Shown here one piece after another: positions 17,460 through 26,698 of a DNA stretch of 64,000 nt (position 1 is the stretch's first letter; each line of letters opens with the position of its first letter). The notes under the pieces are model-generated. The model was not told the origin of the DNA, did no database searches, and was given only the letters and a program-made list of their open reading frames with translations. The position numbers and the translations under genes are program-made. This DNA is from Nitrosopolaris sp035691865. GTDB taxonomy: Archaea > Thermoproteota > Nitrososphaeria > Nitrososphaerales > Nitrososphaeraceae. The stretch is from NCBI GenBank assembly GCA_035691865.1, contig DASSIM010000104.1, forward strand, positions 1 through 64,000, written 5' to 3'.

Positions 17460-17601
17460 TAGCCCGGAGCAGATTCGAACTGCTGTCTCCAGGTTTCTTT
17501 TCTCATATGAGATCCAGAGCCTGAAATCCCTAGCCCTAACTTGGAGATTGGCCACTAGATTCGGTACCCGATTAGATTAACAACACAGGTTCGACCGGGC
17601 T
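17460..17601 (-). tRNA. tRNA-Gln (anticodon CTG), apparently with three introns
   Basis: On the minus strand, AGCCCGG (17601-17595) pairs with CCGGGCT (17467-17461), discriminator A at 17460. The T-arm is AGCAG-TTCGAAT-CTGCT. The anticodon stem TCAGG/CCTGG (one G-U pair) holds loop CTCTGG...A with anticodon CTG and an insert of about 19 bases containing TCTCATATGAGA at position 37/38. The D-stem ATCT/GGAT with loop AGTGGCCAA is interrupted by about 18 bases before GGAT. About 32 bases separate T8 from A9. Removing all three leaves 73 bases with every arm paired. The gene spans 142 bases and no CCA is encoded. Stems are read directly; splice points and the three-intron reading are inference. 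Confidence 0.75.
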
Positions 17602-17645
17602 TCACACGAGCTACATAGCATCCACCGCCAGACCAGTATTTGACT

Positions 17646-18011
17646 TTAACGTTTTGTGTTGATTTCTCTAAGTACTAGTCCGTATTCCAAATATACCCTC
17701 TTTCGCATATAAGGAATGAGCCTATAGTGTATAGAATAGATGTTATTTTCTCTTGCAAGTATACCTTTCACCAATAATGAGACAACGCCACCTGCGACCT
17801 TCGATGGTCGTATCTTATACATTTGACAAAATTGATCTCTCTTTATATGATATTCTTTCAAGATAAAATATGACCTGTTAACGTCTAATATTAGAGGCCA
17901 AATGATTTTCTCCCATACCATTCTCCGATTTTCAGTGGATGATGCATGCTTTCCTTTCCCTTTGACTCTGCTCTCTTTTACAGTAGCTTCAACTGAAGGC
18001 TTCGTGCTCAT
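17646..18011 (-). CDS. Small basic protein, probably winged-helix
   Basis: Starting at the internal ATG (18011), the product has a basic, low-complexity N-terminus (MSTKPSVEATVKES) and then about 90 residues with a helix-turn-helix-like stretch, RDQFCQMYKIRPSKVAGG, followed by LLVKGILARENNIYSI, which looks like a beta wing. A longer frame to 18113 would overlap the divergent YkgJ-type gene, so I reject it. It may bind nucleic acid. The family is unrecognised. Confidence 0.6.
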   Translation of the reverse strand: MSTKPSVEATVKESRVKGKGKHASSTENRRMVWEKIIWPLILDVNRSYFILKEYHIKRDQFCQMYKIRPSKVAGGVVSLLVKGILARENNIYSIHYRLIPYMRKRVYLEYGLVLREINTKR

Positions 18012-18086
18012 TCTCTTGGTATGAAATCCTTCTACCAGTGAGTCGTGGGGCACATTTAAACGCCGGGTTCTGCAACCTATGTACAA

Positions 18087-18812
18087 ATGGATGATGATAA
18101 TTCTGTTGAACATTCTCTTGAACTTCTTTCTAAAAAGTGGAGGATAGATCCAGAAATATCTGATCTACACCTTGGTAAAAGAAATGACGTGGTTGATACA
18201 GCAGTACAAGTTAATGGAGTCATATTTCACATTCCTACACTGGCGGATGATAACCTCTATGTATTATGGAGATGTTTGTGGCCAGATTGTCACAATTGTT
18301 GCGAGCGACAAGGAAGACTGCCCCTTACAAAAGATGATATTGAAATAATTGCCAAGAAGATGGGCTATCTTTCTAAAGCAGAGTTTATCAAGACAGAAAC
18401 CCGAATCTCGAGCTGGGAAGCACAAGAGGCCTTCGGCAATATTATAACGACGCTTTCAATGCTTTCGCTAAAAAGGAATTCTGACGAAAAAGAAGAGCAG
18501 GACGGCTTTCCGCTTCAGTGCAGGTTCCTGGATCCTAGCGGTTACTGCGGAATCCATCCCGAAAAACCGGGGGTCTGTTGGTTGTATCCCTTTGCTTCGT
18601 GGATAGAATCTGACAAAGGAAAAGCTGTCATTCATGCGACGTTCCAGCTAACCGGTGATTGTCCTGGCTTTTACGCAAGTAAGTCATTAGATTCTATTGA
18701 ACCCGTGCTAAAGGAATATTCTGAAAAAATACATAGCTATAATATGGCTGTAAGCAGAACTACCAGGGAAAATTATTGTTCGATTAGTATCGTCGATATG
18801 CATAAGAACTAA
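18087..18812 (+). CDS. YkgJ-type cysteine-cluster protein
   Basis: This is a predicted metal or Fe-S binding protein. The cluster has C63, C68, C71 and C72 (WRCLWPDCHNCC), then a second group QCRFLDPSGYCGIHP and VCWLYPF, then DCPGFY. This is the order seen in the YkgJ/zinc-or-iron-chelating family (CXFL...CXIHXXKPXXC). It has 241 residues with no membrane segment. The gene is divergent from the small basic protein with about 75 bases between starts. The biochemical role of the family is not established. Confidence 0.85.
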   Translation: MDDDNSVEHSLELLSKKWRIDPEISDLHLGKRNDVVDTAVQVNGVIFHIPTLADDNLYVLWRCLWPDCHNCCERQGRLPLTKDDIEIIAKKMGYLSKAEFIKTETRISSWEAQEAFGNIITTLSMLSLKRNSDEKEEQDGFPLQCRFLDPSGYCGIHPEKPGVCWLYPFASWIESDKGKAVIHATFQLTGDCPGFYASKSLDSIEPVLKEYSEKIHSYNMAVSRTTRENYCSISIVDMHKN

Positions 18813-19129
18813 AATCGAATATTAGCTGAATTTCAAAAGATCAGCCATACAACTTTGTAACTACCAAAGCAACTTTTGGAGCATTCATTTCGTAATAGAA
18901 TATAAGGAGTAGAAATAGCTACTTTATTTCTATTATTTAAAACCCTTGATTTCATTCGTAGTGATGATTAATCCTTATGATTTTCAATATGTGATTAACG
19001 AATTTTCCGTAACTATCAAATCTTGAATCGCATGCAAATTATTAAGTAATTCATCATTGGTTTTCATCGTGTCATGATCCACAAAAATGGTTCATTTACT
19101 AATTACAAAAGAGGTGGGGAATTAATCCA
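18813..19129. other. Non-coding stretch
   Basis: These 317 bases lie between two convergent genes. No gene or RNA is seen; the sequence is AT-rich. Confidence 0.4.
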
Positions 19130-19735
19130 TCATTTCTTCGATTTGTCGAATCGCTTTGCCACATCATCCCAGTTTACCACATTCCACCAGGCATTAACAT
19201 AACTTGCCTTGTCGTTTTTGTACTGGAGATAGTAAGCATGTTCCCACACATCGCAAACTAGCAAAGGGATAGTTCCTGGACCGAGTAGCAAGTTGTGCTT
19301 CTCTGCACCAAAGGTCAATAATTGATCTGAAAGCGGGTCGTATGCAAGTAAGCCCCACCCAATACCCTCCACAGTCTTGGCTGCTTCTGTAAATTGAGCC
19401 TTGAATCCATCGTAACTGCCGCCGAAATCTGCGTTAATTTTGTCAGCTAAAGCGCCTCCAGGTTTTCCGCCACCACCTGATTTCATGTTAGGCCAGAATA
19501 TAGAATGCAGCAAGTGACCCGCATAGTGGAATGAAAGGTCTCTCTCTACAGCTTTAACATCTGTACCTTGGAAATTGTTCTTCCTTCCATTCTCTAATTT
19601 TTCGAGTGCAGCATTGGCACCGTTTACATATGCAAGATGGTGTTTATCATGGTGCAGGGTCATAATCTCCTTCGATATATGAGGTTCTAGTACATCATAT
19701 GCGTAAGGTAACGGAGGTAGTTCGTATTTTTTCAC
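19130..19735 (-). CDS. Superoxide dismutase (Fe/Mn family)
   Basis: This enzyme dismutates superoxide in the cytoplasm. Metal ligands are H28 (LHHDKHH), H80 (LLHSIFW), D165 and H169 (DVWEHAYY). The length of 201 residues and the loop GGGGKPGG are typical of archaeal Fe/Mn-SOD. The metal cannot be assigned from sequence alone. The start is GTG at 19735 (reads MKKYELPPLPY). Relevant to oxidative stress in an aerobic archaeon. Confidence 0.96.
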   Translation of the reverse strand: MKKYELPPLPYAYDVLEPHISKEIMTLHHDKHHLAYVNGANAALEKLENGRKNNFQGTDVKAVERDLSFHYAGHLLHSIFWPNMKSGGGGKPGGALADKINADFGGSYDGFKAQFTEAAKTVEGIGWGLLAYDPLSDQLLTFGAEKHNLLLGPGTIPLLVCDVWEHAYYLQYKNDKASYVNAWWNVVNWDDVAKRFDKSKK

Positions 19736-19973
19736 AATACATGAAACACAACTGAAACTATTAACCTTTCTCTTTTGCCAGCCTTAGATCACGTGACCCA
19801 TGCTAGTTCACAAACCTATTTCTTATTCCCATCCATTGTCCTCCATTGATCTCTAAATTTACGTGTTTCATGCAGTGCGCCAATGTCATCTCAGGATCTA
19901 GAAATTAATTATTAGGCATTGTTGACTCAGAAACGTATTTATTCAAAAAATATCTCTTAAATTTGTAAACAGC

Positions 19974-20426
19974 ATGATTAACAAGGAGATCCTTCAGGCT
20001 AGAAAAAAAATCTCTGATGCAAGACCCAAATTTGTCAGACAGGAGAGTTGGAGATATGACCGTTTAGACGAGAGCTGGAGAAAACCTAAGGGAAAAGACA
20101 ACAAGATGAGAAAGCAGTTTTCCGGCGTACCACCCATTGTCAAAATTGGGTATCGAGGACCAAAGGCCGGTAGAGGTCTTCATCCATCAGGATATATTGA
20201 TCATCGCGTTTTCAACGTAAATGATCTTACCAGACTTGATGCAAGGAAGGACGCAGCTAGATTAGCACATACAGTCGGAACACGGAAAAGAATGGAGATT
20301 CTGGCAAAGGCCACTATCCTTGGTATTAAAGTACTGAATCCAGGGAAATTACCCACACAGACAAGCGAGAAGAACAAAAAGCTAAAATCAGTGGGAGAAA
20401 GCGAGGAAGAGGTGGAAAACCGTTAA
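19974..20426 (+). CDS. rpl32e: Ribosomal protein eL32
   Basis: This large-subunit protein is shared by archaea and eukaryotes. The core FVRQESWRYDRL, VKIGYRGPKAGRGLHPSG and the basic helix region are characteristic. The C-terminal 25 residues are a charged Lys/Glu tail. eL19 starts immediately after the stop codon, so the two are cotranscribed. In many archaea this pair sits in the spc operon; here it stands alone without the other ribosomal genes. Confidence 0.95.
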   Translation: MINKEILQARKKISDARPKFVRQESWRYDRLDESWRKPKGKDNKMRKQFSGVPPIVKIGYRGPKAGRGLHPSGYIDHRVFNVNDLTRLDARKDAARLAHTVGTRKRMEILAKATILGIKVLNPGKLPTQTSEKNKKLKSVGESEEEVENR

Positions 20427-20873
20427 TTGGTAGTAAACATAAGGAAAAAAAGGGAATTGATTGCGCGAATACTCGATGTCGGTGTGAATAGAATAAGGTT
20501 TGAACCGGATAAACTTGATGATGTAGCAGATTCTATCACGCGAGAAACCATGCGCACTCTGATAAAGAATGGAACTATATGGACAGTTAAGCCCCGAGGA
20601 ACATCTAGAGCGCGCGCTGAAGCGAAGCGTGCCATCCGCAGAAAACATGGAGCGGGCACTGGATCAAAGAAGGGCAAAAAGTCGGCAAGAACAGGTAAGA
20701 AACAGGTTTATGTAGTCAGGGTGAGAGCCATGAGACATCATCTAAAGGTATTAAAGGATAGAAATGATATAACTCGAGAAGTTTATTGGGGAATTTATAA
20801 GAAAGTCAATGGCGGCCAGGTAAGGTCGCTGGCGCACCTGAGGGAACTAATAAAACAGTCCAAGATTCACTAG
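20427..20873 (+). CDS. rpl19e: Ribosomal protein eL19
   Basis: The 148-residue product has RKKRELIARILDVGVNRI at the N-terminus, a very basic linker (GTGSKKGKKSARTGKK) and the C-terminal helix containing VYWGIYKKV. These define eL19, which bridges the ribosomal subunits. The start is TTG directly after the eL32 TAA, implying translational coupling. Confidence 0.95.
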   Translation: MVVNIRKKRELIARILDVGVNRIRFEPDKLDDVADSITRETMRTLIKNGTIWTVKPRGTSRARAEAKRAIRRKHGAGTGSKKGKKSARTGKKQVYVVRVRAMRHHLKVLKDRNDITREVYWGIYKKVNGGQVRSLAHLRELIKQSKIH

Positions 20874-21626
20874 GAAATGTAGGTTACAAGTCTAATGAAC
20901 GATCGATGTAACGCATTCGCGGTACGCTACCCAATGGGTGAATATGAGACTATACTGGTCTAGTGATAAATGAGCCACAAATTTTCACAAGTAGAGCGTT
21001 AGCACTCACAATTGTTATTGATTGAATTGTTGGCCGTTCCAATTCCTATACCAATTTATCCCGGCAGCCAACGTCAAGAAAATTCTGGTTCCCTATTTTT
21101 GTCCGCCCCTTAGAAGATCCGTAAGCAAAGCATTGACCTTAGACTACAACCAAATCGTATAGCTCAATCCGGAGTGCCAAATGTTTTTGAAATCTCTGCA
21201 ATAAATCCAATTATAGGGACATTCTTAAGGAGTGGCTTAACAGCATCATGATTTCTCTTTTTTTAGAGGTTACAGATCCGCCATCCGATAATCGATAGTG
21301 GCAAATAGTGGACTATTCGTAGTAGTGGACGTTCGTTAATACGGTTAGAAAAGTATGAAAGATAACACTAGCGCTAATAGCCAGCTCCAACAATAGTAGA
21401 ATCAGTTGGAGTTCCTTCACTTAAAAACAGTAATATAAATGTCAAGGAGGGAGTATTTTCTCCCTCGATATCATGTTTTAATAGCCCTATTTTGGTCTGA
21501 TATTTTGCGAATACATCAATACTTGTTTGAAACTCTATTAATAATATTTTATGACCCAAAAAACCCGGCTGCTTATTTGCTTATCGCCACGACGATAACA
21601 TCAGTTAAATCCATGGTCGTGATACT
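20874..21626. other. Long non-coding stretch
   Basis: About 750 bases downstream of eL19 with no supported gene. Frames on both strands lack motifs or starts. I see no tRNA or strong hairpin. Confidence 0.45.
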
Positions 21627-22022
21627 TTACACTTGCAAGCTATCGAATGCATCCCTTAAACGTGGTACGGTTTCAAGATTCTTTATTTCGTTTGGATTTA
21701 TCCATCTGTATTCGTCATGTTCCCAATTAATTCGGATTTGATCAGTATTTGAACTGAAAAGGAATGGATGAACAACCCATGTGATCTTGGGAACATCAGA
21801 TTCAATTGCTTCCAAAGGCTCCCCGATGCGAAGGAGCGTCACCCTTTCGCTCGTCAAACCAGTCTCTTCTGCAATTTCTATTAGAGCTCGTTCTACCGGC
21901 TCCTCCTGTTCTATATATCCACTTATCGCACCCCATTTTGTCTTCATAGTTTTAGCCTTCTGGCTGCGTCTGAGGATTAGAATTTTTTTGTTGTGTTCTA
22001 AAAAAACGGTCACGATATTCAC
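21627..22022 (-). CDS. Nudix hydrolase
   Basis: This hydrolase acts on a nucleoside diphosphate linked to another moiety. The Nudix box runs GYIEQEEPVERALIEIAEET, matching G-X5-E-X7-xE-U-X-E-E, with the Arg of the REUXEE core replaced. The 131-residue length is typical of a single-domain Nudix enzyme. Substrate cannot be predicted. It lies 175 bases downstream of dtdA on the same strand. Confidence 0.85.
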   Translation of the reverse strand: MNIVTVFLEHNKKILILRRSQKAKTMKTKWGAISGYIEQEEPVERALIEIAEETGLTSERVTLLRIGEPLEAIESDVPKITWVVHPFLFSSNTDQIRINWEHDEYRWINPNEIKNLETVPRLRDAFDSLQV

Positions 22023-22197
22023 CCTATTTTTCGGTTCTATATTTTCCCACCTTCATAGTGCTGAAGCCACAATAGTACTTTTATTTTATCTAGTATTTTG
22101 GGACTATGTTTTGGTTTCGTTCATCAGGCAATATTATTGTTAAAATCTATAATCTAAATTTCTATAAATTTCTATATTTCAATTTATTTTCCAGATC

Positions 22198-23016
22198 TCA
22201 AACTCTCAGAATATCAAGCCCTGTGCTTCGTATTAGCTCCATTATTCTGGTTTTCTCACCTCCAAGTCCTTTCCAGTCAACTATTACATGAGTAACTTTT
22301 TCTATGCTCTTTATAATCATCTGGTCTAGTATCTCTTTGTCAATCGACTCCAAGTTGTGTTTGGCGGCAATTGCAGCAAGACCATATTCTGATTCCAATA
22401 GCAATTTATTAAATTTGATAGGATAATGTGTTCCACCCAAACCGATTGCTACCTTTTCACAAGATCCTAGACCATTTTCAATTACTCTTAAAATAGACTC
22501 ACACACAACCGAACTACTATTTCGATCGGTCCATTGGTTTGCCGTTGATCCAATCTCAATGAAAAGGACTGGTTTTTTTAATGAGGTTGGTCCATGATGG
22601 CTTGATTCGATGACGACATCATATCCTGGAATTAACGCCCTAAGGGTTACAATAGTCTTTAGATACTGTTTTTGCAAATATGGATAAGCTATACCCAGTT
22701 CTCTGGGATTTCCGCCATACAGATTATTACCAAAATTGCCTGTACAGTGACATGTTAAGCTGGGGATTCCTTTTAGCGACCTGTGCTGTGAAAGAAAGAT
22801 AAATGCTATCGAATCAGGATAGATTTCATCTAGATCTTCAAGATAGAGCAAACTTCTTTTGGAAATATGGAGTCTGATACTTTGATGGAGCTTCGACTGA
22901 AGGAAATTTGTATTTATTTCTCGTGAAAAAGATCGGTTGTTTATCAAGTAACTTGCCATTGTCATGCTTGCTACATCTTCATTCGAGGCAACAATGGTGT
23001 AATAGCGGCCCTCCAT
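22198..23016 (-). CDS. dtdA: D-aminoacyl-tRNA deacylase (archaeal/plant type)
   Basis: The enzyme removes D-amino acids wrongly attached to tRNA. It has the DTD2/GEK1 signatures LTCHCTGNF, the segment GGNPRELGIAYPYL, ESSHHGPTS and FIEIGSTANQW, and GLGGTHYP in the C-terminal half. The 272-residue length is normal. Archaea use this family in place of bacterial DTD. The Nudix gene follows on the same strand after a gap that allows either one transcript or two. Confidence 0.93.
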   Translation of the reverse strand: MEGRYYTIVASNEDVASMTMASYLINNRSFSREINTNFLQSKLHQSIRLHISKRSLLYLEDLDEIYPDSIAFIFLSQHRSLKGIPSLTCHCTGNFGNNLYGGNPRELGIAYPYLQKQYLKTIVTLRALIPGYDVVIESSHHGPTSLKKPVLFIEIGSTANQWTDRNSSSVVCESILRVIENGLGSCEKVAIGLGGTHYPIKFNKLLLESEYGLAAIAAKHNLESIDKEILDQMIIKSIEKVTHVIVDWKGLGGEKTRIMELIRSTGLDILRV

Positions 23017-23263
23017 AATTATTTCAAAAATATAACCACCGATATTTAGGTAACCATTATGAACGAAAGGTTGGTTTTATGTTCGCCCAGTGTACATAAT
23101 ACTTGCCCTTTGGAATTGATCCTTACTAAAATCAACTGGCTAATAAGCCACTTGGAGTCATGGATGTGACCAACATTACGTTCCTTATGTCATCGTCTGA
23201 AAAGCCATCAGAGGATAAGCTTCATTAGTAGAGTCAGTTAGTTAGGTGCTCGGAATAAAGTCT

Positions 23264-24130
23264 TCAATCCGCTGAGAGGTCCCAATAGTTTGCATCCTTG
23301 AATTCTTCTTTCTGTTTTCCCAGAGACTTCCACTCTCTGAATGATTTCGAATAAAGCCTTACATTTTCTATCCCAGCTAACTTGAGCGCATAATATGTTA
23401 AGCCCGATAGTGTTCCAACACTACCACAGTATGTAATAATCTCAGCATCAATAGGGATTCCTCTATTTTCAATATACCGCTTTATCTCCTCTGGGCTACG
23501 CAATATGCTACCATTGGACCCAAGCATTGTGTATGGGATGTTTTTGGCTTTAGGAATATGTTCTGTCAGAAAGTTGAGCCGCTCTCTTGAATCTATAAGT
23601 ATCTTGTTAGACTGTTCCCTAGCAGCCTCGACATAAGAAGCATCTGCAATAATGTTGTGATTTATAGTTAGCGAATGTTTTTTCGTTGGAAAAGAATTAA
23701 TTTTCGTTTCCGTTTCTAGTCCTAAGCTTTTCCATTGACTGAATGTCATCTCGAGCAAGGCAGTATTTAGATGCCCTACGTATTGAAAAGACCAGGCCAC
23801 TCGAGCTGCAAGTGCACCAAACGTATTATCATAGATCACAACCGGCATTCTATCCGATATCCCCAAATTTTGTAAAATATCCCGGATCGTAGTAGGGGTG
23901 TCTTTTCCTAGCAAATGTGCAAGCGGGAGTGAAACGGCAGTAGGAATGTGTTCTTGTTGGTATTCTTCACTTTTACGGACATCCACTACACGTACTCCCT
24001 CTTTTCTGATTAACATGCGTAATGTCTCTACATCGCAGATTATCGGAAGTTGAAAATTGTAATTCTCATTAATCTCAACGATGTCTTCCTTCGTATCGGT
24101 TTCTGATCTGGATGAGTTTTCTATTGTCAT
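23264..24130 (-). CDS. Divergent two-domain rhodanese linked to siroheme reductase
   Basis: The 288-residue sulfurtransferase has a first rhodanese domain (about 30-140: VVDVRKSEEYQQEHIP) in which the active-site position is Asp (YDNTFG), so it is probably inactive. The second domain (about 155-280) has ILIDSRERLNFLTEHIP and catalytic C235 in YCGSVGTLSG. The first 25 residues are an acidic extension. It lies six bases downstream of the siroheme nitrite/sulfite reductase and is surely cotranscribed. That suggests handling of sulfane sulfur or sulfite produced near that enzyme, though this is inference. Confidence 0.9.
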   Translation of the reverse strand: MTIENSSRSETDTKEDIVEINENYNFQLPIICDVETLRMLIRKEGVRVVDVRKSEEYQQEHIPTAVSLPLAHLLGKDTPTTIRDILQNLGISDRMPVVIYDNTFGALAARVAWSFQYVGHLNTALLEMTFSQWKSLGLETETKINSFPTKKHSLTINHNIIADASYVEAAREQSNKILIDSRERLNFLTEHIPKAKNIPYTMLGSNGSILRSPEEIKRYIENRGIPIDAEIITYCGSVGTLSGLTYYALKLAGIENVRLYSKSFREWKSLGKQKEEFKDANYWDLSAD

Positions 24131-24136
24131 GATAAT

Positions 24137-25975
24137 TTATGCTGCACATTCTCCTCTGGCAGTCTTCGCTGAGAATCTAGCATCATTACCATAATCACTA
24201 TACACTTCAGGGTCTTCTTCGACTGGAGGTAATTGCATAACTGGGGTGAGTGATGCTTTCATATTTTCAATATTCCTTATGTTACCCGTTCCTTCGCCTC
24301 TCACAATCTTATTGATCCACTCACTCAATGTTTCGGAGTCAGACCGTTCTTGTTTGTATATTTCGATTATCTTGCGAATTGTATCTATAACGCGCTTGGC
24401 AGGTACTCGCATGATTGCCTTACCCAACTCACTTTGTTCTCCTGCGCTTCCGCCAAATAGCATTGTATAAGTAGGAGCCATAGTGGGTCCAATTCTTGAT
24501 GCACCTCCAAAGAATCCGATTGTTGCGATCTCGTGTTGCCCGCAAGAATTTGGACAGCCGCTGATCTTTATGGTAGAATCCCTCAGGCTATCATCAGTAT
24601 CAAGTCCTAATTCCAAAAACTTGTACTCGACTTCTTTTGCCAGCCTGTGGGAATTTGTAATTGCTAAATTACAAGAGGTAGTCCCAGAACAGCCAACTGC
24701 AGACGCGATTGTTAATGCTCCGGGATTTGCCAAGCCAATAGAACATAGTCTACTGTAAAAGTCGGGCAAGTCAACAGCCTGGATATACCGGATTGCGAGG
24801 TTCTGCTGCGGCGTGTTCCTAGCAGTTCCTTCTGCAGAGAATTCACGGATAGCTCCTGCTAATATTCGCAATTGGTTGGCTGTAATATCGCCTGCTGCTA
24901 AGGTTACGAATGCTGTGAAATATCCTTCCTGCTTTTGGGGAACCACGTTACTATGTAACCATCTTTCATATGCGGGACGTTCCAGAGTGACTCGTTCATT
25001 TAGCATAGGCAGCTTGACCATCTTGGCATTTACTGCTTTAGGAAGGCGCCTCGTTTCCTCTTCAGCATTAACGTCAAAAAGTTTCGATGTATAACTCGCG
25101 GTAGTCATTTCCACTATCGAGCGTTCTTTGAGAACCAGCTTTTGGAATTTAGCCCACCCCATTTCTTGAACGAGATAGCGCATCCTGTTTCTTGCCATGT
25201 TTTCGCGGTTGCCATGTCTATCAAAAAGTCTGATAGTTGCCATGCATGTAGGAAGGAGTCTGCTTTCTGGTGTAAAGTCTTCTAATAGGTGGCCTATAAA
25301 TGACGCAGCACCCAAACCTCCACCGAGGTATATTTTGAATCCACGCTCCCCATTCTTGATTTCTGGTATCAAACCAATATCCGCAATTCGTGCTAACCCA
25401 TGGTTGTCGCAGCACCCAAAATTAATCTTGAACTTACGTGGAAGATTCTGACACATTGGATTTCTCATAAAGAAACGTGCAATAGCTTTGGAATAGGGAG
25501 TGGCGTCATATATCTCGTCTGTACAGACACCTGCGAAGTGGCTGCACATTACATTTCTGACTGTATTCCCACAGGCTTCTCTTGTTGTCAGACCTGCCTC
25601 AACAAGTCCCATCATCACCTCACTAACATCTTCCAGTTGTACCCAATGTAGTTGAATATTCTGGCGAGTAGAAACATGAGCCGAACCAATCGAGAATGCC
25701 TCGGATAAACTTGCAATCTTTTCAAGCTGTTCGGGGTTGACTTCACCACTAGGAACTTTGATCCTAATCATGCTATAATTCATCTGCAGTCTGGACCCAT
25801 ATGCACCATGCTGCAATCTAAAACGACGAAAATCGTCATCAGAAAGCTTTTTTTGTCTGAAATGTTTAACATTTTGAGCGAACAATTCAGATTCCTCTTC
25901 CCGACCCCACTTTGGATTTGGTTTTTGGCGAGAAACGCCCTTTTGTATAGGGCTAGTATTGCCTGTCGTCTTCAC
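24137..25975 (-). CDS. Ferredoxin-dependent nitrite/sulfite reductase (siroheme, 4Fe-4S)
   Basis: This enzyme carries out a six-electron reduction of nitrite to ammonia or sulfite to sulfide. It has two repeats of the ferredoxin-like plus NIR_SIR domains. The N-terminal half has STRQNIQLHWVQ and CGNTVRNVMC. The 4Fe-4S/siroheme cysteines are C429 and C435 (GCSGTTSC) and C473 and C477 (GCPNSCGQHE). The 612-residue length is normal. The cotranscribed rhodanese favours a sulfur role, but assimilatory nitrite reduction is equally compatible with the family. The start is GTG at 25975. Confidence 0.92.
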   Translation of the reverse strand: MKTTGNTSPIQKGVSRQKPNPKWGREEESELFAQNVKHFRQKKLSDDDFRRFRLQHGAYGSRLQMNYSMIRIKVPSGEVNPEQLEKIASLSEAFSIGSAHVSTRQNIQLHWVQLEDVSEVMMGLVEAGLTTREACGNTVRNVMCSHFAGVCTDEIYDATPYSKAIARFFMRNPMCQNLPRKFKINFGCCDNHGLARIADIGLIPEIKNGERGFKIYLGGGLGAASFIGHLLEDFTPESRLLPTCMATIRLFDRHGNRENMARNRMRYLVQEMGWAKFQKLVLKERSIVEMTTASYTSKLFDVNAEEETRRLPKAVNAKMVKLPMLNERVTLERPAYERWLHSNVVPQKQEGYFTAFVTLAAGDITANQLRILAGAIREFSAEGTARNTPQQNLAIRYIQAVDLPDFYSRLCSIGLANPGALTIASAVGCSGTTSCNLAITNSHRLAKEVEYKFLELGLDTDDSLRDSTIKISGCPNSCGQHEIATIGFFGGASRIGPTMAPTYTMLFGGSAGEQSELGKAIMRVPAKRVIDTIRKIIEIYKQERSDSETLSEWINKIVRGEGTGNIRNIENMKASLTPVMQLPPVEEDPEVYSDYGNDARFSAKTARGECAA

Positions 25976-26167
25976 GTTGTAATCAGATATATCAAACCAT
26001 ATATTTTTTGTGGAAACGATGTATATTGGTATTAATAACTTGAATTAGCGGCAAAAAAATACTGCTAACATTATTTAATTAATATTATCTGGGCGAAGTG
26101 TCAACCTTCCAATAAATGGATTTCCAAGCGGTCTTTTGGGAAGGCGGACTAGGATTGTTTGAGTATA

Positions 26168-26698
26168 TTAACTCAGTTCTCTAACTCTCTTGCCTTTTGC
26201 TGTGGGAACGATTTTTAGTTTTGCACTTCTAAACTCCTTTTCAAACTGCTTGCCTCTGAACATTCTGTCTAAAAATATTGATAAAGCCGCTACTTCAGAG
26301 TGTGGCTGATTTCCTATTGCAATATTATAATCCGCAAGATCATACATTTCCCTCGGAACCTTTTCGGCACCGATAACTGCCAGAATTGTATTTTCTTGTC
26401 TTAGATTACTTATCGCGTTATCTATGTGTATGCCATACATTGTTAAATGGACCACTTTTCCACCTTCCTTCTTCCAAGCCTTTATCACCTCCTTCCATTC
26501 TCCCACAATTTCAACCTTGAAATCAGATCTTCCGCCCCATCTTCTACCGACATCCTCTATTGTTTGTTTTAAAGAATCGTCTACTTCGCTCATGTAGATT
26601 TTATCACTGCCAAATGCTCTCGAGACTAGTGCTGCATGGGTAGTCAATCGATCGTCCCGGACTAACCTATGCCCGATTCTTAGAACTGATACTTTCAG
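26168..26698 (-). CDS. trm56: tRNA (cytidine-56-2'-O)-methyltransferase Trm56
   Basis: This archaeal SPOUT enzyme methylates C56 in the tRNA T-loop. The motifs are LRIGHR, TTHAALVSRAFG, a middle VVHLTMYG and the knot segment AVIGAEKVP with YNIAIGNQPHSE. The only ATG/GTG/TTG start (TTG at 26647) would delete the conserved first strand LRIGHR. The frame is open upstream to a CTG at 26698. That CTG overlaps the hflX stop as CTGA, exactly where an ATGA overlap would be expected. I therefore place the start at CTG 26698, giving 176 residues, the normal family size. It is the last gene of the PhoU-like/mbf1/hflX operon. Confidence 0.85.
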   Translation of the reverse strand: MKVSVLRIGHRLVRDDRLTTHAALVSRAFGSDKIYMSEVDDSLKQTIEDVGRRWGGRSDFKVEIVGEWKEVIKAWKKEGGKVVHLTMYGIHIDNAISNLRQENTILAVIGAEKVPREMYDLADYNIAIGNQPHSEVAALSIFLDRMFRGKQFEKEFRSAKLKIVPTAKGKRVRELS

